Origin: Bacillota bacterium
Lineage (GTDB): Bacteria; Bacillota; Clostridia; Lachnospirales; Anaerotignaceae
Length of the DNA stretch: 6,500 nt
Direction: 5' to 3'
Assembly: GCA_030526765.1 (NCBI GenBank)
Contig: JAUNCB010000038.1
Coordinates: 1-6,500 of the forward strand
A program made the position numbers and the translations under genes. The notes below the pieces were generated by a model that was given only the letters and a program-made list of their open reading frames with translations, was not told the DNA's origin and did not search any database. This document shows positions 1-5,463 of the stretch, piece by piece. The first letter of the stretch is position 1. Every line of letters begins with the position of its first letter.

Positions 1-12
1 CGAAAAAAGGGC

Positions 13-41
13 TTTACAACGCTTTTTTCAAATTGTATAAT
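13..41 (+). promoter_or_regulatory. Sigma-A type promoter of the ileS T-box transcript
   Basis: A -35 hexamer TTTACA (13-18, five of six consensus bases) is separated by exactly 17 bp from a perfect -10 hexamer TATAAT (36-41). The -10 carries an extended TG element two bases upstream (34-35). Transcription should begin near position 48, just ahead of the T-box stem I. The inverted repeat 2-9/22-29 overlaps the -35 region. This is seen directly in the sequence; promoter activity is inferred. Confidence 0.85.
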
Positions 42-47
42 GAACTG

Positions 48-328
48 GTAATTATGATAAAACACTGTGATGGAGACAGTATGCATACGCAGAATGACTG
101 CAGAGAGTCGGGAACAGGTGGAACCCCGATGTCAGGGCGAATGCAGAAGATCACTCCGGAGTGGCAGACCGAACGATTTCCTCGAAAGCTCAGTAGACTC
201 TGCCGTGGCCCGCGTTAAGGGAAAACATCATGATGGTGATGTATTGAGTTGGATGGCGTTCTATGCCGTCAAATCAGGTGGTACCGCGAACCTTTTCGTC
301 CTGTGTGGATGAAAGGGTTTTTCTTTTA
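48..328 (+). promoter_or_regulatory. T-box riboswitch, isoleucine-specific (ATC specifier)
   Basis: This untranslated leader binds uncharged tRNA-Ile and controls read-through into ileS. Stem I can be drawn: GGAG 72-75 with CTCC 154-157, TGCAT 82-86 with ATGCA 141-145, GAC 96-98 with GTC 131-133, TCGGG 108-112 with CCCGA 125-129. It has the AGTA-like specifier-loop motif (78-81), the AGAGAG internal loop (102-107) and an AGGTGGAA apical loop (116-123). The specifier codon is ATC at 150-152 (Ile), followed by the usual A. The T-box AGGTGGTACCGCG lies at 276-288; its TGGT bulge (279-282) would pair with the tRNA end ACCA, matching an A discriminator base. The antiterminator is CAGG 275-278 with CCTG 300-303 plus GCGAA 286-290 with TTCGT 295-299. 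It excludes the terminator at 289-319. Short reading frames crossing this region are not genes. Start is set by the promoter and is approximate. Confidence 0.95.
289..328 (+). terminator. Regulated intrinsic terminator of the T-box
   Basis: A 13-bp stem (289-301 with 307-319, two G-U pairs) closes a 5-nt loop TGTGT and runs into a T-rich tract (317-328). Its 5' arm shares bases 289-303 with the antiterminator, so only one structure can form. Uncharged tRNA-Ile favours the antiterminator; charged tRNA leaves the terminator to form and stops transcription before ileS. Confidence 0.92.
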
Positions 329-426
329 TTTAAAAATAAAGCGGAAAAACCGCACCATCATATGCAGCGAATAGCACTGCAAAATACAAAAGACAAAGGA
401 AACAGAAGATCAAATCAAATTCTTTT
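329..426 (+). other. A-rich untranslated spacer between T-box and ileS
   Basis: No gene is visible. The stretch is purine- and A-rich. It holds two small hairpins: GCGG 341-344 with CCGC 350-353 around five A, and TGCAG 363-367 with CTGCA 377-381 around nine bases. Neither is followed by a T tract, so neither looks like a terminator. They may simply be part of the read-through mRNA leader. Confidence 0.5.
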
Positions 427-433
427 AAGGAGG
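427..433 (+). promoter_or_regulatory. Ribosome binding site of ileS
   Basis: AAGGAGG matches the anti-Shine-Dalgarno fully and lies 8 nt before the ATG at 442, which fixes the ileS start. Confidence 0.93.
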
Positions 434-441
434 AATTCAAA

Positions 442-3400
442 ATGTACGACAAAGTCCCTAATAACATGAACTTCGTCGAAAGAGAACTTGTTGTTGAACA
501 GTGGTGGAAAGACAACGATATCTTTGGCAAAAGCATCAAAGCAAGAGAAGGCGCACCTGTATTCACATTCTACGATGGCCCCCCTACCGCAAACGGTATG
601 CCTCATATCGGCCATATCCTGACTCGTGCCATCAAAGACCTGATCCCCCGTTACAAAACAATGAAGGGCTATAAGGTTCTGAGAAAAGCCGGCTGGGATA
701 CCCACGGTCTGCCCGTAGAACTGGAAGTAGAAAAACAGCTGGGTCTGGACGGCAAGGAACAGATCGAAAAATACGGCGTAGAGCCCTTTATCGCCAAATG
801 TAAGGAATCCGTATGGAAATACGAAAACGAATGGCGTAATGTCAGCGACCGTGTCGGCTTCTGGGCTGATATGGATGATCCTTATGTAACCTATCATAAC
901 GACTATATCGAATCCGAATGGTGGGCACTGAAGCAGATCTGGGACAAGGGCCTGCTGTATAAAGGTCATAAGGTAGTTCCCTACTGCCCTCGCTGCGGCA
1001 CAGCACTGTCCTCTCACGAAGTTGCACAGGGATATAAAGATGTAAAGGAAACATCCGCAATCGCAAAATTCAAAGTGGCAGATCAGGAAAACACATATTT
1101 CCTGGCATGGACAACAACTCCCTGGACTCTGCCCTCCAATATCATCCTGTCTGTAAACGCAAAGGAAACTTATGCAAAAGCAAAATATCAGGATTACTAT
1201 GTGATCATGGCGGAAGCCCTGATGGAAACCGTTCTGGGTGAAGGCAATTATGAAATCGTGGATCGTATGAAGGGTGCTGACCTGGAATATGTAAAATATG
1301 AACCTCTGTTTGATTTCCAGCCCAACGGCGAAGATTTCAAAGGCTATTTCATGACCTGCGATGATTATGTAACACTGACAGACGGTACAGGTATCGTTCA
1401 TACAGCGTATGCATACGGTGAAGACGACTATCGTGTATGTAAAAAATACGGCGTAACCTTCTACCAGAATGTAAGCACAAACGGTCACATGAACGAACTG
1501 GCAGGCCCCTTCGAAGGTCTGTTCATCAAGGATGCTGACCCCGTGATCCTGAAATATATGGAAGAAAACGGTTCTCTGTTCGCGGCTCTGCCCTTCGAGC
1601 ATAACTATCCTTTCTGCTGGAGATGTGACACTCCCCTGCTGTACTACGCAAGAAGCACATGGTTCATCGAAATGACAAAGCTGCGTGACAGACTGGTGGC
1701 AAATAACAGAACCATCAACTGGTATCCCGATAACATCAAAGAAGGCCGTTTCGGCAACTTCCTGGAAAATGTAATCGACTGGGGTCTGTCCCGTGAAAGA
1801 TACTGGGGCACACCACTGCCCATCTGGGAATGTGCATGCGGCCACAGACATACCATCGGTTCCATTGCCGAACTGAAGGAAATGTCCCCCGACTGTCCCG
1901 AAGAAATCGAACTGCACAAGCCCTTCATCGACGCAGTACACATCACCTGCCCTCAGTGCGGCAAGCTGATGACACGCGTTCCCGAAGTAATCGACTGCTG
2001 GTTCGACAGCGGCGCAATGCCCTTCGCACAGTGGCACTATCCGTTTGAAAACAAGGAAATCTTCGAGGAAAACTTCCCCGCAGACTTCATCTCCGAAGCA
2101 ATCGACCAGACCCGTGGCTGGTTCTATACACTGCTGGCAGTTTCCACACTGCTGTTTGACTGCGCACCCTTCAAGAACTGTATCGTTCTGGGTCACGTTC
2201 AGGATAAAGACGGCAGAAAGATGTCCAAACACATCGGCAACGTTGTAAACCCCAATGAAGCACTGGGCAAACAGGGTGCTGACGCTGTTCGCTGGTTCTT
2301 CTATGCAAACTCCGCTCCCTGGCTGTCCTCCCGTTACTACGATGACGCCGTATCCGAGCTGCAGAGAAAATTCATGGGTACCCTGTGGAACACATATGCT
2401 TTCTACATCCTGTATGCAAACATCGACCAGTTCGATCCCACACAGTACACACTGGATTATGACAAGCTGGCACCCATGGACAAATGGATCCTGTCCAAGC
2501 TGGAAACACTGAATAAATTCGTAGACGATGCACTGGCAGGCTACAAGCTGACAGAACCCGCTCGTGCGATGGCTGATTTCCTGGATGATCTGTCCAACTG
2601 GTATGTAAGAAGAAGCCGTGAACGCTTCTGGGCAGCAGGCATGGAACAGGATAAGATCAATGCTTACATGACTCTGTATACTGTTCTGGAAACAGTAGTG
2701 AAACTGGCTGCTCCCTTCACCCCCTTCATCGCAGAAGAAATCTACAGAAACCTGGTGAAGAAGGTAGACGCAAATGCACCCGAATCCGTTCACCTGTGCG
2801 ACTGGCCCGCACACCATGAAGAATGGGTGGATGCAACTCTGGAAGCAAACATGGACTTCCTGCTGAAGGTCGTTGTAGAAGGCCGTGCGGCTCGTAACAC
2901 AAGCGGCATGAAAAACAGACAGCCTCTGGCTATGATGTATGTAAAAGCAGAAGAATCTCTGCCTGAAGAATATGTGGAAATCATCAAGGATGAGCTGAAT
3001 GTAAAAGCAGTTTCCTTCACAGATGATGTGGAAGCCTTCACAACCTATACCTTCAAGCCTCAGCTGAGAACACTGGGCAAAAAATACGGCAAGCTGGTAC
3101 CTGCTATCGGCGCTTACCTGAAAGAAGTGGACGGTTCCGCATTCATGGCTGAACTGAAAGCAAACGGCAAGGCTGTATTCGCTCTGGACGGCGAAGAGGT
3201 TGTTCTGGAAATGGACGATGTACTGGTTGACACAGCAGAAAAAGGCGGCTTCGTATCCTCCACAAACAACAATGTAACTGTTGTTCTGGATACAAATCTG
3301 ACTCCCGAACTGGTAGAAGAAGGCTTCGTTCGCGAAATCATCTCCAAGGTTCAGACCATGCGTAAGGAAGCAGACTTTAACGTAACAGACCGCATCAAGG

Positions 3401-3561
3401 TTTACCATGACGGTAATGCGAAGATCGCAGAAATCCTGTCTGCAAATGACATCAAAGGCGATGTTCTGGCAGAAGAAGTCATTGCAGGCGCAGGCGGCGA
3501 ACTGAGCAAGGAATGGAACATCAACGGCGAAAAGGTAACACTGGGCGTAGCTCGTGTATAA
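442..3561 (+). CDS. ileS: Isoleucyl-tRNA synthetase (long, eukaryote/Thermus-like type)
   Basis: This cytoplasmic class I enzyme joins isoleucine to tRNA-Ile with ATP and edits mischarged valine. The protein has 1039 residues. It shows the HIGH motif at 55-58 (nt 604-615), the CP1 editing domain with TTTPWTLPSN at 224-233 and the GTGIVH...GEDD strand at 315-329, the WFDSG motif at 520-524, KMSKH at 593-597 (nt 2218-2232; canonical KMSKS), and an anticodon-binding helical domain from about 680, including NWYVRRSRERFW at 719-730. Cysteine pairs at 182/185, 392/395, 464/466 and 503/506 fit two zinc sites. The C-terminus has no cysteine-rich zinc knuckle, unlike the shorter bacterial type 1 enzymes; with the length, this places it in type 2, a group linked to natural mupirocin tolerance (inference). 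The T-box leader upstream controls it. The gene uses no TTA, CTA or TCA codon. In the editing domain the usual proline after HxA is tyrosine (HTAYAYGEDD). Confidence 0.98.
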   Translation: MYDKVPNNMNFVERELVVEQWWKDNDIFGKSIKAREGAPVFTFYDGPPTANGMPHIGHILTRAIKDLIPRYKTMKGYKVLRKAGWDTHGLPVELEVEKQLGLDGKEQIEKYGVEPFIAKCKESVWKYENEWRNVSDRVGFWADMDDPYVTYHNDYIESEWWALKQIWDKGLLYKGHKVVPYCPRCGTALSSHEVAQGYKDVKETSAIAKFKVADQENTYFLAWTTTPWTLPSNIILSVNAKETYAKAKYQDYYVIMAEALMETVLGEGNYEIVDRMKGADLEYVKYEPLFDFQPNGEDFKGYFMTCDDYVTLTDGTGIVHTAYAYGEDDYRVCKKYGVTFYQNVSTNGHMNELAGPFEGLFIKDADPVILKYMEENGSLFAALPFEHNYPFCWRCDTPLLYYARSTWFIEMTKLRDRLVANNRTINWYPDNIKEGRFGNFLENVIDWGLSRERYWGTPLPIWECACGHRHTIGSIAELKEMSPDCPEEIELHKPFIDAVHITCPQCGKLMTRVPEVIDCWFDSGAMPFAQWHYPFENKEIFEENFPADFISEAIDQTRGWFYTLLAVSTLLFDCAPFKNCIVLGHVQDKDGRKMSKHIGNVVNPNEALGKQGADAVRWFFYANSAPWLSSRYYDDAVSELQRKFMGTLWNTYAFYILYANIDQFDPTQYTLDYDKLAPMDKWILSKLETLNKFVDDALAGYKLTEPARAMADFLDDLSNWYVRRSRERFWAAGMEQDKINAYMTLYTVLETVVKLAAPFTPFIAEEIYRNLVKKVDANAPESVHLCDWPAHHEEWVDATLEANMDFLLKVVVEGRAARNTSGMKNRQPLAMMYVKAEESLPEEYVEIIKDELNVKAVSFTDDVEAFTTYTFKPQLRTLGKKYGKLVPAIGAYLKEVDGSAFMAELKANGKAVFALDGEEVVLEMDDVLVDTAEKGGFVSSTNNNVTVVLDTNLTPELVEEGFVREIISKVQTMRKEADFNVTDRIKVYHDGNAKIAEILSANDIKGDVLAEEVIAGAGGELSKEWNINGEKVTLGVARV

Positions 3562-3592
3562 ATCCCCCTCGTCAAAACAAAATAAAAACATC

Positions 3593-3628
3593 AAAGAGCG
3601 GCACAGATCCCTGTGCCGCTCTTTTTTT
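3593..3628 (+). terminator. Intrinsic terminator of ileS
   Basis: A perfect 14-bp GC-rich stem (3593-3606 with 3611-3624) with a 4-nt loop ATCC ends in seven T (3622-3628). It lies 31 nt after the ileS stop. On the minus strand the stem is followed by CTTTGATGTTTT, so it may also stop read-through from the convergent operon. Confidence 0.93.
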
Positions 3629-3629
3629 G

Positions 3630-3665
3630 AGAATAACAAAACCCGATGCAGTTTCGCATCGGGTT
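3630..3665 (-). terminator. Intrinsic terminator of the minus-strand operon
   Basis: Read on the minus strand, a perfect 10-bp stem (3656-3665 with 3640-3649) with a 6-nt loop is followed by a T-rich stretch, TTTGTTATTC (3640 down to 3631). It starts 12 nt after the stop of the CobO-like gene. The T tract is interrupted, so efficiency may be moderate; the ileS terminator immediately beyond could act as back-up. Confidence 0.82.
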
Positions 3666-3677
3666 CCTATCTCTGTT

Positions 3678-4190
3678 TTACAGTTTTACATCCTCTTTTT
3701 CCGAAACAAGCTGATAAATATTTGCTGTTTTTTCAATCAGCCCTGCGGGAAGGATCGTTCCCGTCAGAATAAAGTCCATATAAGAAGGTCTTTTTTCGAT
3801 CAGCTCTGCGATATCCGCCTCTGTCAGATAGCCCATTTCCACACATTCCAGCACACCATCCAGCAGCAGCATTTCACATTCACCGGTATCTACGATCTTA
3901 TTGGCAAAATTGAAGGCATTGCGGATCTCATTGGATACTTCCCGCCGCAGCTGCTCATCAATGGCACCATCATGAATCCCCGTACCATCCCGATCCCGCT
4001 CAAAACGAAATATACGAAAATCCGGTTCCATTTTTTTCAGCAGGGCAACCTCTTTGCTGTTATGATAATCCATAAACTGGATCATCACCACACGCAACCC
4101 TTCTCCGATGGCACGAATCCCACGTCCCACCGCAACCGCTGTTTTTCCTTTGCCTTTCCCGTAATAGATCGCAACATGGCCTTCTCTCAT
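3678..4190 (-). CDS. CobO/BtuR-fold P-loop protein, divergent; adenosyltransferase activity doubtful
   Basis: The 170-residue protein has the architecture and length of the CobO/BtuR/CobA family, which adenosylates cob(I)alamin or corrinoid precursors with ATP. It keeps the N-terminal P-loop GKGKGKT (11-17), the RAIGEG segment (26-31), VVMIQF (34-39) and a C-terminal strand FILTG (140-144). Several family hallmarks are changed. The aromatic FTW-type corrinoid-contact motif is replaced by a charged stretch, FRFERDRDG (61-69). The Walker B strand reads MLLLDG (107-112) where the family has DE. The LTGR motif reads LTGT (142-145). The start ATG is preceded by AGGAGT with 8-nt spacing, lying over the stop of the SSB-like gene 6 nt upstream, so the two are probably translationally coupled. 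No cobalamin gene is in view. Pipelines would likely call it cob(I)yrinic acid a,c-diamide adenosyltransferase; I see the fold but consider the reaction unproven. Confidence 0.8.
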   Translation of the reverse strand: MREGHVAIYYGKGKGKTAVAVGRGIRAIGEGLRVVMIQFMDYHNSKEVALLKKMEPDFRIFRFERDRDGTGIHDGAIDEQLRREVSNEIRNAFNFANKIVDTGECEMLLLDGVLECVEMGYLTEADIAELIEKRPSYMDFILTGTILPAGLIEKTANIYQLVSEKEDVKL

Positions 4191-4196
4191 GACGTA

Positions 4197-4871
4197 TCAC
4201 TCCTGTTTATCGGCAGCACACTGCCCTTCTTCTGTTTCCAACTCCGGCCGCTCGGGTAATTCGATCTTGGTAACCGATACCTCATAAGCGATCCGCTCCT
4301 CTATCTCTTCCCCGATCCGCTTCTGATAAGCCCTGCTCTGCACACGCCCCCATATTTTTACACCGGCACCAACCTTCAGATTTGCCATAAATCTGGCATT
4401 TCTGCCCCATGCAATACAGGGGATGTAATCCGATTTGTTATAGGCACGATTCACCGCCACCAGAATATCGGAAATCTCTCTGCCAAAGGGTGTCTTGCGA
4501 TAGATCGGCTCCTTGCAGATAAAGCCGTTCAGCATGATCTGATTATCCTTTTTTTCTTCCGTTTCCTCCATCAGGCGGATCTCTCTTGCAAAGACCGTCA
4601 GAATCAGACGATTTCTTCTGCTGTTATAATTATTATAGCTGCGAAGCTGTCCCAGAATATCTACCTTTTTTCCAACCTGAAGCAGATCCTTATCGATCAG
4701 CCTTTCCGAAATCGTAACCGGCAGAATATCCACCTGATCACTCAACCGTTCCGAAGAGATCCGGAACGTATAAAAGCCTTCTCCATATACTTCATGGCTG
4801 AACACACAGCCTTCCACGATCTGCCCGGCTATGGTAACCATGTTATTCTCCGGCGAACCATCAAACTGCAT
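4197..4871 (-). CDS. SSB-like protein with two tandem OB folds
   Basis: The 224-residue protein reads as two consecutive single-stranded-DNA-binding (SSB/PriB type) OB folds. The second (about 111-205) is clearly SSB-like: TPFGREISDILVAVNRAY (127-144), then IPCIAWGRNA (150-159) and a GRVQSRAY strand (175-182). The first (about 10-103) is more divergent but follows the same strand order, with MVTIAGQI (11-18), a central strand near 44-57, VGKKVDILGQLRSY (66-79) and a closing strand near 88-100. A charged linker (EETEEKKD, 102-109) separates them and a short acidic tail follows. Ordinary bacterial SSB has one OB fold and a conserved DDIPF-like tip; this tip is absent here, so it is probably an accessory SSB, not the essential one. 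The start at 4871 is chosen because GGGGAG sits 6 nt before it; an upstream ATG at 4901 adds ten residues but has no well-spaced ribosome site. The gene lies between the 102-residue gene and the CobO-like gene. Confidence 0.85.
   Translation of the reverse strand: MQFDGSPENNMVTIAGQIVEGCVFSHEVYGEGFYTFRISSERLSDQVDILPVTISERLIDKDLLQVGKKVDILGQLRSYNNYNSRRNRLILTVFAREIRLMEETEEKKDNQIMLNGFICKEPIYRKTPFGREISDILVAVNRAYNKSDYIPCIAWGRNARFMANLKVGAGVKIWGRVQSRAYQKRIGEEIEERIAYEVSVTKIELPERPELETEEGQCAADKQE
4199..4204 (-). promoter_or_regulatory. Ribosome site of CobO-like gene, overlapping the ssb stop
   Basis: On the minus strand AGGAGT (4204-4199) lies 8 nt before the ATG at 4190. Its 3' end shares base 4199 with the TGA of the SSB-like gene (4199-4197). 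Ribosomes ending the upstream gene would pause on this site, which suggests coupled translation. Confidence 0.75.
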
Positions 4872-4986
4872 TCTCTTCTCCCCTTTTCTATGCCAAAGCA
4901 TCCTTTTGTGATCTTCCTTTTTTAATCTATGCCTGAAAGGATGTCTTTAGAATGTTTTTCCCCATCTGTCTGCCCTGCACTTATTC
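4872..4986 (-). other. Intergenic spacer within the probable minus-strand operon
   Basis: There are 115 nt between the stop of the 102-residue gene and the SSB-like start. I see no stable hairpin with a T tract, so transcription probably continues through. A weak promoter-like pair on the minus strand (TTCTAA, 17 bp, TAGATT) matches consensus poorly and is not called. Confidence 0.4.
4878..4883 (-). promoter_or_regulatory. Ribosome site deciding the SSB-like start
   Basis: GGGGAG on the minus strand lies 6 nt before the ATG at 4871. The alternative ATG at 4901 has only AAAAGG directly abutting it, too close to work well. The internal start is therefore preferred. Confidence 0.65.
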
Positions 4987-5295
4987 TTATTCCTTTGCCT
5001 GTTTTTTCTCATTTCTGAAAATAAACCCGATCTTTACGCAATCGATCGCAACCACCATTGTGTATTCCTTTGTTCGATAGATCATCGGTTCTCCGCCTTT
5101 TTTCACGATCACCGCATCTACCTTTTTCTCATCTGCCGTCCAGTAGCTGAGGAAGGCAAAGTCCTCTTCCAGTCGAACTGCCCATTCCAGTTCGGGCAAA
5201 GGTTTTACAAAAAAATCACTATCGCAACCAAAATACGTGTTCAATTTTTTTCTTGCCTGCTCAAACTCTGCTACAGGTCCTTTTTCTTTTGCCAT
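4987..5295 (-). CDS. Uncharacterised 102-residue protein
   Basis: I do not recognise this family. The start at 5295 is supported by GGAGG 5 nt upstream and by a promoter a further 28 nt back; a longer frame from 5406 would run through that promoter and the uvrA terminator flank, so it is rejected. The product is soluble-looking, with no signal peptide or membrane segment. The N-terminal 20 residues are basic and likely helical (AEFEQARKKLNTYFG, 9-23). Then comes an acidic aromatic-rich part (LPELEWAVRLEEDFAFLSYW, 33-52), and a strand-rich part with VDAVIVKK (59-66), YTMVVAIDCVKIGFIF (78-93) and a charged tail. Cysteines at 24 and 86 do not form a motif. It is the first gene of the probable operon with the SSB-like and CobO-like genes, which hints at, but does not show, a nucleic-acid-related role. 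Confidence 0.75.
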   Translation of the reverse strand: MAKEKGPVAEFEQARKKLNTYFGCDSDFFVKPLPELEWAVRLEEDFAFLSYWTADEKKVDAVIVKKGGEPMIYRTKEYTMVVAIDCVKIGFIFRNEKKQAKE

Positions 5296-5300
5296 AGTTT

Positions 5301-5305
5301 CCTCC
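5301..5305 (-). promoter_or_regulatory. Ribosome site deciding the 102-residue gene start
   Basis: GGAGG on the minus strand lies 5 nt upstream of the ATG at 5295, giving a clear start 37 codons inside the longest open frame. Confidence 0.8.
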
Positions 5306-5332
5306 AAAAAATCATAGTCCTTTTCCCCTACT

Positions 5333-5361
5333 ATCCTACCGATTTTTTTGCAAAAAGTCAA
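5333..5361 (-). promoter_or_regulatory. Sigma-A type promoter of the three-gene operon
   Basis: On the minus strand, TTGACT (5361-5356, five of six bases) is followed after exactly 17 bp by TAGGAT (5338-5333, four of six). Transcription would start near 5326, leaving a leader of about 30 nt before the 102-residue gene. It sits just downstream of the uvrA terminator, as expected for a new transcription unit. No operator-like palindrome is evident. Confidence 0.7.
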
Positions 5362-5403
5362 TCCAAATGTCCCACACAGGCACCGCTCCTCCGACAGATC
5401 AAA

Positions 5404-5456
5404 CAAAAAAACGCCGTATCTTCCAAAATATGCCTCAATTTTTCAGATACAGCGTT
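5404..5456 (-). terminator. Intrinsic terminator of uvrA
   Basis: On the minus strand, a 12-bp stem (5456-5445 with 5421-5410, one G-U pair) encloses a 23-nt AT-rich loop and is followed by seven T (5411-5405). The stem begins 7 nt after the uvrA stop. The loop contains AAAAT and ATTTT segments that could pair to extend the hairpin. On the plus strand the hairpin is followed by a broken T-rich stretch. Confidence 0.85.
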
Positions 5457-5463
5457 CTTTTCC

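Noticed and set aside
33..469. Three short plus-strand open frames in the ileS leader
   Set aside because: They overlap the T-box stems and terminator, lack ribosome sites and have no coding character. The RNA structure explains the region.
415..3639. A 1074-codon open frame antisense to ileS
   Set aside because: It is exactly in register with ileS codons and its translation is cysteine- and phenylalanine-rich without family features. It arises from ileS avoiding TTA, CTA and TCA codons. The plus frame has every IleRS motif.
3513..4259. A 248-codon plus-strand frame opposite the CobO-like gene
   Set aside because: It begins inside ileS, crosses two strong terminator hairpins, and lies antisense to a gene with a recognisable P-loop protein product.
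4918..4958. Possible separate promoter for the SSB-like gene
   Set aside because: The best hexamers (TTCTAA and TAGATT on the minus strand) match three and four of six bases. This is too weak to call against the good promoter upstream of the operon.
5296..5406. N-terminal extension of the 102-residue gene from an ATG at 5406
   Set aside because: It would overlap the promoter hexamers and start against the uvrA terminator T tract, with no ribosome site. GGAGG before the ATG at 5295 gives a better start.
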